Assembly (NCBI RefSeq): GCF_900129575.1
Contig: NZ_FQWE01000011.1
Coordinates: 62,001 to 126,000, forward strand
DNA: 64,000 nucleotides
Reading direction: 5' to 3'
DNA from: Flavobacterium segetis
GTDB taxonomy: Bacteria > Bacteroidota > Bacteroidia > Flavobacteriales > Flavobacteriaceae
The notes beneath the pieces were generated by a model. It was not told the origin of the DNA. It saw only the letters and a program-made list of their open reading frames with translations, and ran no database searches. A program made the position numbers and the translations under genes. Of this stretch, positions 46,128 through 55,002 are shown one piece after another; the stretch's first letter is position 1; each line of letters begins with the position of its first letter.

Positions 46128-46958
46128 TTAAGTGCCAAACAAAATTGTAATAATTGATTGGTAATTCAAACCAAGCAAACTAGAAGCTGAACCTACAGTT
46201 GAGGGATTACTCCTAAATACGGCAATTTCTAGAAAACCAGATTCATTGAATACAGCTAATTTTTCTCCTTCATACGATTTGATAGGATATTTTTCAGAGG
46301 TTGCAATAGCTGAATAATTAGGCAATATCGTTTTTATATTTTTTGATTTTAATTCAATTTCGTAAGGTCTACCTTTTGCTACGTTAATAAAATGGTCTTT
46401 CGTAATATTTGTGACAATATTACCAAAATGATCAATATAGATTACATTTCCTTTTAATGAATTGCCATCAGGAGATACAATGGGTTGATAGGAACTTACT
46501 TCTTTAATGGATGAAATTTCTTTACCAATAATATTCATTAATCCACCTTTGGCAAGATGACACGCTACTTTTACAAAAACATCAAGATCTACAGAGCCAC
46601 TTGGTAAACGATCATGAATATTAATTGCTACAATTTTTTGAGGAACAATCTTCTGCGAGAGCATTGTTAAAATACCGTTATCAGCAGCAATAAAATAGTG
46701 GTCATTCCATTGCATAACAACGTGCTTATTCTCCTTATTGGATTCCATATCTACTCCAATGAGATGAACAGTTCCTTTTGGAAAACTGGAATAAGCAGCA
46801 CTGATAATGTAACTCGCTTCAACAGTGTTAAATGGATCAATATAATGTGAAATATCAATAATTTGCGCTTCAGAATATTCAGATAAAATTTTTCCTTTTA
46901 ACGCACCTACAAAGTGGTCTTTCAAGCCGTAGTCCGTAGTAAGCGTAATTATTGACAT
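46128..46958 (-). CDS. SAM hydrolase / SAM-dependent halogenase-like protein (DUF62)
   Basis: The 276-residue protein starts MSIITLTTDYGLKDHFVGALKGKIL and has AQIIDISHYIDPFNTVEASYIISAAYSSFPKGTVHLIGVD and YFIAADNGILTML, the DUF62 fold. The enzyme cleaves SAM with hydroxide to adenosine and methionine. The C-terminal domain (VIYIDHFGNIVTNIT) is present and complete. Confidence 0.92.
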   Translation of the reverse strand: MSIITLTTDYGLKDHFVGALKGKILSEYSEAQIIDISHYIDPFNTVEASYIISAAYSSFPKGTVHLIGVDMESNKENKHVVMQWNDHYFIAADNGILTMLSQKIVPQKIVAINIHDRLPSGSVDLDVFVKVACHLAKGGLMNIIGKEISSIKEVSSYQPIVSPDGNSLKGNVIYIDHFGNIVTNITKDHFINVAKGRPYEIELKSKNIKTILPNYSAIATSEKYPIKSYEGEKLAVFNESGFLEIAVFRSNPSTVGSASSLLGLNYQSIITILFGT

Positions 46959-47081
46959 AAATTTGTTTATAACTATTCGATAATTGTAATCTTAAATTTC
47001 ATTAAATTTGAGAAGTGCAAAGCTAAAGAATTTAAAGTTTTTTTTATAGATAATTTTCTAATTGAATTTAAACCACTTTAT

Positions 47082-47606
47082 ATGGTAAAATAAATAATTA
47101 TACTCTCTCTTTTAATCACTACTTTACAATCATTTTCACAAAAGCTAATTTATAAATCAAACGGCAATATTCTAAACTCTTAAAGGCTTAAAAAGTCACC
47201 AGAACAAGTAAGAGGATTATTAACTAATAATGAAAAATTACGAGTAAATTACAACGCTGGTAGATCTAAGAAAACTGCTGGTAATATATTGCTAATTGAG
47301 GGATTAGGTTTAGTAACGGAAGATTTATTAGTAGCATTGACAACTGATGGAGATAATGAATTTTCCACAAATGAAAATCCTTTTTCTGTTCAAAGTGAAA
47401 GAAATTTTCCAACGGCCTTATCGTACTTAGGTGTTGTCGCAGTTGTGGTTGCTTTTCCAATTAAAATTGGTTTTTCTAAAAAAATAAAAAATAGGGTTAC
47501 TGATTATAACAATATGACCGCTACGGGATCTCATCGATCGAACGAAAATAAACTAGATTTTATCACCAATTCAAGCGGAATTGGGTTGCGATTGACATTA
47601 AATTAA
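47082..47606 (+). pseudogene. Small secreted/membrane protein gene with two in-frame stops
   Basis: A 175-codon frame from ATG 47082 is broken only by TAA at 47091-47093 and TAA at 47181-47183. It reads IIILSLLITTLQSFSQKLIYKSNGNILNS, a signal peptide and start, then LKKSPEQVRGLLTNNEKLRVNYNAGRSKKTAGNILLIEG and a hydrophobic segment (LSYLGVVAVVVAFPIKIGF). It resembles a family of Flavobacterium membrane proteins of unknown function. Without indels the loss looks recent. Confidence 0.65.
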
Positions 47607-47627
47607 AATAACTTAAAATTACTTCAT

Positions 47628-48578
47628 TTGAACGAAAGAATAATCGAGCTAATAGACATCGCGCCAAAAGAATTTTGGGGTGCTCAAGACACTCATCTTG
47701 AATCAATAAAGAAATATTATCCTAAACTTAAAATTGTTGCTAGGGGAACAACGCTTAAAGCTTTTGGTGAAAAAGAAGTTTTAGACGAGTTCGAAAAACG
47801 GTTTCAACGCTTAATGCTTCATTTTACACGTTACAATAATATTGATAGTAATGTGATTGAACGTGTAATTATGGGTGACGCACAAGAGGATAGGAAATTT
47901 CAGGGTAACGATAAAATTTTAGTTCATGGTGTAGGCGGTAAGATCATAAAAGCTATGACGCCTAATCAGCAATTACTTGTTGATACAATGGAAAAAAATG
48001 ATATGGTTTTTGCTGTAGGTCCGGCAGGTACAGGTAAAACTTATACTGGAGTCGCCATGGCTGTCAAAGCACTTAAAGAAAAACAGGTTAAGCGTATTAT
48101 TTTAACTCGTCCAGCAGTAGAGGCAGGGGAGAACCTTGGCTTCCTTCCAGGTGATATGAAGGAAAAATTAGATCCTTATATGCAACCGTTATATGACGCT
48201 TTGCGCGATATGTTACCCAATGAAAAACTTGAAGATTATATTGTTAAAGGAATTATACAGATTGCTCCTCTAGCATTTATGCGAGGACGTACACTCGATC
48301 ATGCTTTTGTAATATTAGATGAGGCACAAAATACAACCCATTCCCAAATGAAAATGTTTCTAACTCGTATGGGAAAAAGCGCTAAATTTATGATTACTGG
48401 CGATCCAGGTCAAGTTGATTTGCCACGAAGAACAATCTCTGGACTCAAAGAAGCGCTACTAGTTTTAAAAGATGTTGACGGAATAGGAATTATATATCTT
48501 GATGACAAAGATATCGTGCGCCATCGACTCGTGAAAAAAGTGATAGACGCTTACAAACAAATCGAAAATAATGATTAA
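47628..48578 (+). CDS. phoH: PhoH-family ATPase
   Basis: The 316-residue protein has a KH-like N-terminus and the PhoH ATPase core: VFAVGPAGTGKTYTGVAMAVKAL, RPAVEAGENLGFLPGDMKEKLDPYMQPLYD, AFVILDEAQNTT and MITGDPGQVDLP. The start is TTG 47628, giving MNERIIELIDIAPKEFWG, which fits the family start; no ATG lies nearby. PhoH proteins are linked to RNA metabolism, but the exact role is unknown. Confidence 0.94.
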   Translation: MNERIIELIDIAPKEFWGAQDTHLESIKKYYPKLKIVARGTTLKAFGEKEVLDEFEKRFQRLMLHFTRYNNIDSNVIERVIMGDAQEDRKFQGNDKILVHGVGGKIIKAMTPNQQLLVDTMEKNDMVFAVGPAGTGKTYTGVAMAVKALKEKQVKRIILTRPAVEAGENLGFLPGDMKEKLDPYMQPLYDALRDMLPNEKLEDYIVKGIIQIAPLAFMRGRTLDHAFVILDEAQNTTHSQMKMFLTRMGKSAKFMITGDPGQVDLPRRTISGLKEALLVLKDVDGIGIIYLDDKDIVRHRLVKKVIDAYKQIENND

Positions 48579-48582
48579 AGTT

Positions 48583-48608
48583 AAAAGGCTTTGTAAAAAG
48601 CCTTTTTT
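48583..48608 (+). terminator. Rho-independent terminator after phoH
   Basis: Arms AAAAGGCT (48583-48590) and AGCCTTTT (48599-48606) with a trailing T run, beginning 4 bp after the phoH stop. Confidence 0.8.
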
Positions 48609-48707
48609 GTTGAAATAACTTTACGAAATTTCAATTTTTAAAAATGGTATAATATTATTATTTTTTCATCACTAAAAATTCACCTTTAAATAGAAGTACA
48701 TAAATAA

Positions 48708-49553
48708 ATGATTTTAAAAGATAATTTTAAAGTAATAATTACAGATCTCGATGGAACTTTATTGAATTCTAATCATAAAATTTCATCCTACACTAAAACT
48801 GTTTTTCAAGAATTACACCGCTTAAATTTTATAATAATTGTAGCCACGGGTCGTCATCATTTAGATGCAAAACCTCTTGTTTCAGGTTTGGACGTTCCTT
48901 TATATTTAGTCACTTCAAATGGTGCACGTATACATTATCCTGAAAATGAGCTTATTTTCTCTTTTGACATGGAAAGTGATACTGTTAAATCTATTTTATC
49001 TTTAGAAATTGATGATGAGATTACAACTGTATTATTTAAAGAAAATGTTTGGCAAACTAACAAAAACAATGAAAAATTAAATGAGTTCCAACCTGAGGTA
49101 AATTACCATCCTGAATTAGTAGATTTTAAAACTTTGGTTGATTTTAGTGCAATAAAAGTATTTTTTACGCATCATGATCACCAAAAATTATTGGTTTTAA
49201 GAAATCAAATTTTAGAAAAGCACGCTGGAACATTCAACCACGCTTTTAGTCTGCCTTTTTGTTTAGAATTTATGGACAAAGAAGTGGACAAAAGTTATGC
49301 AATTGCTAAAATTTTAGAAATTGAAAAGACTACTTTTGAGCAGTCTGTTTCCTTCGGTGATGGATTTAATGACGAAAAGATGCTCAAAGCAACGGGAAAG
49401 TCGTTGATTATGGCAAATGCTCCGCATAGTTTGAAAAATCAATTGCCTCATCTCGAAATAATTTTATCAAATAATGAAGATGGAGTTGCGAAATATCTTT
49501 CTGAAAATATAATTCTCAAATGTAAAAAGCTTAATCAAAAAACAACAAACTAA
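48708..49553 (+). CDS. HAD-family Cof-type phosphatase
   Basis: The 281 residues include motif I ITDLDGTLLNSNHKIS, the GRHH segment after it, the cap domain, and the late motif VSFGDGFNDEKMLKATG. These are Cof/SupH-type sugar or nucleotide phosphatases acting in the cytoplasm; the substrate cannot be read from sequence. The gene ends 2 bp before the S9 peptidase start. Confidence 0.93.
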   Translation: MILKDNFKVIITDLDGTLLNSNHKISSYTKTVFQELHRLNFIIIVATGRHHLDAKPLVSGLDVPLYLVTSNGARIHYPENELIFSFDMESDTVKSILSLEIDDEITTVLFKENVWQTNKNNEKLNEFQPEVNYHPELVDFKTLVDFSAIKVFFTHHDHQKLLVLRNQILEKHAGTFNHAFSLPFCLEFMDKEVDKSYAIAKILEIEKTTFEQSVSFGDGFNDEKMLKATGKSLIMANAPHSLKNQLPHLEIILSNNEDGVAKYLSENIILKCKKLNQKTTN

Positions 49554-49555
49554 AT

Positions 49556-51904
49556 ATGTGTAATAAATTATTCTTATCGTTATGTGTCTTATTTTCAGTA
49601 ATAATTCATGGTCAATCCCTAAAATTAGAGGAAATAATGAAAGGCAATACTTTCATCGGCGAACAGCCAGAAAATGAAAGATGGTCTTTAGATGGTCAAA
49701 AAATTTATTTCGACTGGAATCCAAATAATGATTTGGGAACAAGTACTTATTATTGGAAAAAAGGATTGTCAAAGCCAGAATTAACCTCGCCTATTGAAGC
49801 TGCTTTTTCTAAATTAGATTTTAAAAAAACGTCAAATCCTGATTTATTTTATTATGTAGATAAAGGTAGATTATTTTCTTATTCAATAAAAAATCAAGTT
49901 TCTAAAAAGTTGTATCAGCAGACTAATCCTATTTCCAACTTACAAATAGGTGTTGCTGTAGGCGTACTTCACTTTAGACAAAATGACAATGCATTTGAGT
50001 TTAACACAAATGAAGGTTCAGTTATTCAACTTACAAATTTTAGAAAAGGAAAAGCTGATGAAGTTGCTAAGGAAAAAGATTCATTTCTAAAAACACAACA
50101 AAAGGAATTATTTCAATTTGTAAGAGATGAAGAGGCATTAAAAAAGTGGAATTTAGCCGCAGCTAAATTAACAAAATCTGATTTTCCGAAACCTTACTTT
50201 TATGGAAAGGATAATTTAAGTAACCTAAAAGTTGATCCAAAGGGAAAATTTGTAACCTTCCGCTTGACTGAAGATTCCGAAAGAAAAAACGAAAAAATGG
50301 AGCGCTTTATCACTGTCGATGGTTACAATAAAATTGAAGATACTAAATCCAAAGTCTCTATCTCAAATTTAATTCCAACTAAATTTGGTATTTACAACAT
50401 TGCTACTGACTCTGTTTCTTTTGTGAATTTTTCTACGCTAAGCCATATTCAAGATATACCTAAATATTTTGAATCTTATGAAAAATCAAAAACAGTAGAA
50501 AAAAAAGATAAATTAATTGTTGTTCAAGAACCTATATATAATGCAAATGGTTCTTACGCTGTTTCAGAAATTAGAAGTCAAGACAACAAGGAGCGCTGGA
50601 TCGTTGTTCTAAATTTAGAAAATAGTACTTTTCAGGAAATAGAACATCAACATGACGAAGCGTGGATAGGCGGGCCTGGTATTCCTTCTAGCTCATTTGG
50701 ACAAGGAACACTAGGATTTCTAGGTGATAATGAAACTATTTATTTTCAGTCAGAAGCTACTGGATATTCTCATTTATATACCTACAATCTAAAGTCAAAA
50801 AAGAGAGTGCAACTTACTTCAGGAAACTGGGAAGTGCGTGGTGTAAATTTGGCAAAAGATAAGAAATCATTTTACTTATCCACCAATACAACACATCCTG
50901 GAAACAGAAATTTCTATAAAGTTGAAATTGCGAATGGTATCTTACAACCAATTTTGGCAAAAGATGGAGCACACGAGGTAACTTTGTCTCCTGATGAAAA
51001 TACACTCCTGGTTCGCTATTCTTATAAAAACAAACCTTGGGAATTGTTTACGGCTTCCAATAAAAACAACACATCGCTTAATCAAATAACGACTTCTACG
51101 ACCGAAGCTTTTAAGTCCTATAGATGGCGTGAGCCAGAAGTAATTAGTTTTAAAGCTCAAGACGGAATAAATGTAAATGCTCGATTATATAAACCAGAAA
51201 ACAGTAGTGCCAATAAAGCAGCGATAATTTTTGTCCACGGTGCGGGCTATTTGCAAAATGCTCATAATTATTGGAGTAGTTACCATAGGGAATACATGTT
51301 TCATAACGCATTGACTGATTTAGGATATACAGTTCTTGATATTGATTATAGAGCCAGTGATGGATATGGACGTGATTTTAGAACAGGAATTTACCGCTTT
51401 ATGGGTGGAAAAGATTTGACGGATCAAATAGATGGAAAAAACTATTTAGTTAAAAATTTAGGAATTGATGCTAGTAGAGTAGGGATTTATGGCGGTTCTT
51501 ATGGAGGATTTATTACCTTGATGGGAATGTTAACTACACCAAAAGAATTTGCTGCGGGCGCTGCATTACGCTCAGTTACAGATTGGGCACATTACAATCA
51601 CGGATACACAGGAAACATTTTGAATTTCCCAGAAACAGATCCAGATGCTTACAAAAAAAGTTCACCTATCTATTTTGCTGATAATCTGCAAGGGAATTTA
51701 TTAATGCTTCATGGAATGGTCGATGATAATGTAGAGTATAAAGATATTGTTCGAATGTCACAGCGTTTTATAGAATTAGGAAAGAAAAACTGGAGTCTTT
51801 CATCGTTTCCTGTGGAAGCGCATGGTTTTAAAGAAACGTACTCATGGGTAGATGAATACAGCCGAATCCTAGATTTGTTCAATAGCACGCTTTTGAAAAA
51901 GTAG
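49556..51904 (+). CDS. S9-family prolyl oligopeptidase / dipeptidyl peptidase IV-like
   Basis: The 782-residue protein begins with a signal peptide (KLFLSLCVLFSVIIHGQS), followed by a beta-propeller region and an alpha/beta hydrolase. The catalytic triad is visible: Ser648 in GIYGGSYGGF, Asp723 or Asp724 in HGMVDDNVEY and His756 in EAHGFKETYSW. It is probably a periplasmic or outer-surface peptidase cutting after proline. It likely shares a transcript with the HAD gene. Confidence 0.94.
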   Translation: MCNKLFLSLCVLFSVIIHGQSLKLEEIMKGNTFIGEQPENERWSLDGQKIYFDWNPNNDLGTSTYYWKKGLSKPELTSPIEAAFSKLDFKKTSNPDLFYYVDKGRLFSYSIKNQVSKKLYQQTNPISNLQIGVAVGVLHFRQNDNAFEFNTNEGSVIQLTNFRKGKADEVAKEKDSFLKTQQKELFQFVRDEEALKKWNLAAAKLTKSDFPKPYFYGKDNLSNLKVDPKGKFVTFRLTEDSERKNEKMERFITVDGYNKIEDTKSKVSISNLIPTKFGIYNIATDSVSFVNFSTLSHIQDIPKYFESYEKSKTVEKKDKLIVVQEPIYNANGSYAVSEIRSQDNKERWIVVLNLENSTFQEIEHQHDEAWIGGPGIPSSSFGQGTLGFLGDNETIYFQSEATGYSHLYTYNLKSKKRVQLTSGNWEVRGVNLAKDKKSFYLSTNTTHPGNRNFYKVEIANGILQPILAKDGAHEVTLSPDENTLLVRYSYKNKPWELFTASNKNNTSLNQITTSTTEAFKSYRWREPEVISFKAQDGINVNARLYKPENSSANKAAIIFVHGAGYLQNAHNYWSSYHREYMFHNALTDLGYTVLDIDYRASDGYGRDFRTGIYRFMGGKDLTDQIDGKNYLVKNLGIDASRVGIYGGSYGGFITLMGMLTTPKEFAAGAALRSVTDWAHYNHGYTGNILNFPETDPDAYKKSSPIYFADNLQGNLLMLHGMVDDNVEYKDIVRMSQRFIELGKKNWSLSSFPVEAHGFKETYSWVDEYSRILDLFNSTLLKK

Positions 51905-51930
51905 CATTTTTTTCGATAAAAAAAATGATT

Positions 51931-52061
51931 AATCGCAGATTCACAGATTTATCTAAGTAAAATTATATTCCTTTCTATTATATAAAATCTGTTGCTGATT
52001 AGTAATTATAAACTCGAGCTATACTTATAATGTTGAAGATTAAATCAGCAAATCTGCGGTA
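51931..52061. repeat. Dispersed inverted repeat between S9 peptidase and purC
   Basis: AATCGCAGATTCACAGATTT (51931-51950) pairs imperfectly with AAATCAGCAAATCTGCGG (52042-52059), enclosing about 90 AT-rich bp. This resembles a dispersed repeat that I recall as widespread in Flavobacterium; it may also act as a terminator. Confidence 0.6.
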
Positions 52062-52100
52062 AAACATTTAATTTGTTTGTTCTGAATAAAGTTTCAACAA

Positions 52101-52133
52101 TTTTGTGTATCTATTCGAAACAACCTATTTTTG
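52101..52133 (+). promoter_or_regulatory. purC promoter
   Basis: TTTTG (52101-52105), a 20-bp spacer and TATTTTTG (52126-52133) match the Bacteroidota consensus closely. The -7 box ends 28 bp before ATG 52162. Confidence 0.75.
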
Positions 52134-52161
52134 CAAAAAAACAACAACACAACAACTGAAA

Positions 52162-53115
52162 ATGAATAACACAATAACGACAACCGATTTTAATTTTCCA
52201 AATCAGAAATCAGTTTACCGAGGTAAAGTAAGAGAAGTTTACCATATAAATGATGATCTTTTAGTAATGGTTGCGACTGATAGACTTTCAGCTTTTGATG
52301 TTGTTTTACCAAAAGGAATTCCGTACAAAGGTCAAATTCTAAACCAAATTGCTACGAAGTTCATGGAGCTGACTCAGGATATTGTTCCTAACTGGTTAAT
52401 TGCTACGCCAGATCCTAGTGTTGCCGTAGGTCATTTATGTACGCCGTTTAAAGTAGAAATGGTTATTCGAGGTTATTTATCTGGTCATGCGTCACGAGAA
52501 TACGCTCTTGGTAAAAGAGAAATTTGCGGAGTGAAAATGATTGAAGGTCTCAAAGAAAATGACAAGTTTCCAGAACCCATTATTACTCCTACTACAAAAG
52601 CGGATAATGGCGAGCACGATGCTGACATTTCTAGACAAGCTATTTTATCAAAAGGAATTGTTACCGAAGAAGATTATTTAGTTTTAGAAAAATACACTAG
52701 AGCTTTGTTTCAAAGAGGAACTGAAATTGCTGCAAGTCGCGGTTTGATTTTGGTGGATACCAAATATGAATTTGGAAAAACGAAAGACGGAGTTATTGTT
52801 TTGATTGACGAAATTCATACACCAGATTCTTCCCGTTATTTCTATGCAGAAGGTTATCAAGAAAGACAACATAAAGGCGAAGAGCAAAAACAATTGTCAA
52901 AAGAGTTTGTTCGTCGTTGGTTGATAGAAAATGGTTTTCAAGGTTTAGAAGGACAACAAATTCCTAATATGACGGACGAGTACATTCAAACCGTTTCAGA
53001 AAGATATATTGAATTATACGAGAATATCCTTGGAGAGAAATTCGTAAAAGCTGATATTTCTAATATCAGTGAACGGATTGAAAAGAACGTTGTAGCGTAT
53101 TTAGCTAAGAGATAA
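52162..53115 (+). CDS. purC: Phosphoribosylaminoimidazole-succinocarboxamide synthase
   Basis: From ATG 52162 the protein has 317 residues; the longer open frame from 52105 would include the promoter. It contains [43 protein letters not shown] and [14 protein letters not shown], typical of SAICAR synthase, and [15 protein letters not shown] near the end. It joins CAIR and aspartate in purine synthesis. Confidence 0.97.
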   Translation: MNNTITTTDFNFPNQKSVYRGKVREVYHINDDLLVMVATDRLSAFDVVLPKGIPYKGQILNQIATKFMELTQDIVPNWLIATPDPSVAVGHLCTPFKVEMVIRGYLSGHASREYALGKREICGVKMIEGLKENDKFPEPIITPTTKADNGEHDADISRQAILSKGIVTEEDYLVLEKYTRALFQRGTEIAASRGLILVDTKYEFGKTKDGVIVLIDEIHTPDSSRYFYAEGYQERQHKGEEQKQLSKEFVRRWLIENGFQGLEGQQIPNMTDEYIQTVSERYIELYENILGEKFVKADISNISERIEKNVVAYLAKR

Positions 53116-53149
53116 TTTAGAAAAAAGAGAAAAGAATATTCAGAAAAGA

Positions 53150-53182
53150 AAAACCGCAATTCTAAAGTAGAATTGCGGTTTT
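53150..53182 (+). terminator. Rho-independent terminator after purC
   Basis: Arms AAAACCGCAATTCTA (53150-53164) and TAGAATTGCGGTTTT (53168-53182) pair perfectly, followed by more T. Confidence 0.92.
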
Positions 53183-53346
53183 TTTGGTATCCGAATAAGA
53201 AAATCTATGTTTTATTAAACACAGTTTTAATCCTTTTTTTATATTCAAAAAGGCATCATTAAACAAATAATGACACGTTTTATCAACCTACAATTAATTT
53301 TTTATTAGTTTTTTAATAAATACTCAATATATTCTGTTTTCATAAA

Positions 53347-53490
53347 GTTGAATTGTCTCGAGCTTTAACTGTAATTTATTTTAAAAAATTGAATTAGCTC
53401 CCGCGTTGCAGGAAGTATGTTACCAAAAGATTGAATTGGCTCCAGCTTTAGCTGGGGTAATAGAATTGAGTAATTTAGGTGGCTTTAGCC
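53347..53490 (+). repeat. Degenerate tandem repeat, period about 42 bp
   Basis: Copies of TTGAATTGGCTCCAGCTTTAGC-like text begin near 53347, 53388 and 53430, with a fourth partial near 53464. The segment lies between purC and the tolC-like gene. The open frame here has no protein-like features. Confidence 0.7.
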
Positions 53491-53550
53491 AAAAAAGTTC
53501 ATGCTATTATTCTCTGAATGCTCACAATTTCTTTTTTTATTCCAATTACA

Positions 53551-54984
53551 TTAATTCCATCCGCCTCCTAGTGCTTTATAAACATTTACCACCGCATTAA
53601 ATTGTCTTTTTTTAGTTTCTATTAATTCTAATTTTGAAGATAGCGCATCTCGTTGTGTCATCAAAACTTCAAAATAATCCGCTTTGGAAGATCTAAATAA
53701 ATCGTTAGAAATCGTTATAGAACTATTTAAAACTTCTACTTCTTTTCTTTTTAAAGCATACAATTGCTCTAAGTTTTTAATATTCGATAGTTCATTAGAC
53801 ACTTCGACATAGCCATTCAAAATTGTTTTTTGATAATTGTACATTGCCTGAACTTGATACGCTTTCGCCTTATTAAATTCGGCTTTTATCGCATTTCTAT
53901 TTATTAATGGAGCCGTTAACTCTCCAAGTAATGAGTATGCTAGCGATTCTGGTGTTGTAAAAAGGAATGACGGTTTAAAAGCTTGAAAACCTAAACCTCC
54001 TGAAATGGAAAACGAAGGATAAAATTCAGCTTGAGCGGCTTTTACATCGCATTTAGTAGCGAATAACTCTAATTCTGCTTGTTTGATGTCAGGACGATTA
54101 GCCAATAATTGTGATGGAATCCCTGAATTGATTTGCGTTGGAACTTGACTTTCAAAAACTGTTTTATCTCTCACAATCGCTTGCGGATAACGTCCTAACA
54201 GAAAATTAATTTTGTTTTCATTTTCTTTAATTTGTTGTTTAATATCAAACTCTAAACTTTCAGAATTTAAAACTTCTGCTTCGTATTTTCTTACGCCTAA
54301 TAAAGTCACTCTTGCCGCATCTTTTTGGACTTTTACAATCTCCAAAGCATTTTTCTGTAACTGAATTGTTTCTTTAATCACGTCAAATTGATTGTCTAAA
54401 GAAAGTAATTCATAATAAGAATTGGCAATTTCAGCAACCAAATTGGTTACAACAAAATTTTTGCCTTCTACAGTAGCGAGGTAACGCGTGGCCGCAGCCT
54501 TTTTAGAATTCCGCAATTTTTTCCAAATATCAACTTCCCAACTGGCACGAATGCCTAATGAAAAATCATTTAGCGTTTCCGGAACGGCATGTCCCGGAGT
54601 AATATCTGTTGAAGCATCACCAGCACCGGTGCTTGTATAACGACCTACTTTTTCAGTCCCAACAGCTAAACCTCCAGAAACAGTTGGTAATAACAAGCCT
54701 TTTTTTATTCTAATATCATTTCTCGCAATTTCTATATCTTGCAAGGTCATTTGTAAGTCTATATTATTAGTAAGTGCTGTATCTATTAAGCTTTGAAGAT
54801 TTTTATCAGAAAAAAAGCTTTTCCATTTAATAGCACTGGAATTAATAGTGTCTTTTGAATCTACGAAAGCTACTGGCAATTCTGGTTTTTCTATATTTTC
54901 AACAGGAGCAAGCATTTTGCAACTCGTAAATGTTATAAAAAGAGCTATAAGTCCTATTTTGTAATAATTTTTTAGTACGTTCAT
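53551..54984 (-). CDS. TolC/NodT-type outer membrane efflux lipoprotein
   Basis: The 477-residue protein has a lipoprotein signal (IGLIALFITFTSCKML) with the cysteine at residue 22. Two OEP repeats follow (LQSLIDTALTNNIDLQMTLQDIEIARNDIRIKKG and LLANRPDIKQAELELFATKCDVKAAQAEFYPSFSISGGLG). It forms the outer membrane channel of the RND pump encoded just upstream, 18 bp away. Confidence 0.95.
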   Translation of the reverse strand: MNVLKNYYKIGLIALFITFTSCKMLAPVENIEKPELPVAFVDSKDTINSSAIKWKSFFSDKNLQSLIDTALTNNIDLQMTLQDIEIARNDIRIKKGLLLPTVSGGLAVGTEKVGRYTSTGAGDASTDITPGHAVPETLNDFSLGIRASWEVDIWKKLRNSKKAAATRYLATVEGKNFVVTNLVAEIANSYYELLSLDNQFDVIKETIQLQKNALEIVKVQKDAARVTLLGVRKYEAEVLNSESLEFDIKQQIKENENKINFLLGRYPQAIVRDKTVFESQVPTQINSGIPSQLLANRPDIKQAELELFATKCDVKAAQAEFYPSFSISGGLGFQAFKPSFLFTTPESLAYSLLGELTAPLINRNAIKAEFNKAKAYQVQAMYNYQKTILNGYVEVSNELSNIKNLEQLYALKRKEVEVLNSSITISNDLFRSSKADYFEVLMTQRDALSSKLELIETKKRQFNAVVNVYKALGGGWN

Positions 54985-55002
54985 TTTCTTAAATTTCTAA
55001 GA

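Noticed and set aside
53406-53600. Plus-strand open frame of 64 codons
   Set aside because: It runs through the degenerate tandem repeat and into the tolC-like gene in antisense; codon use is not protein-like.
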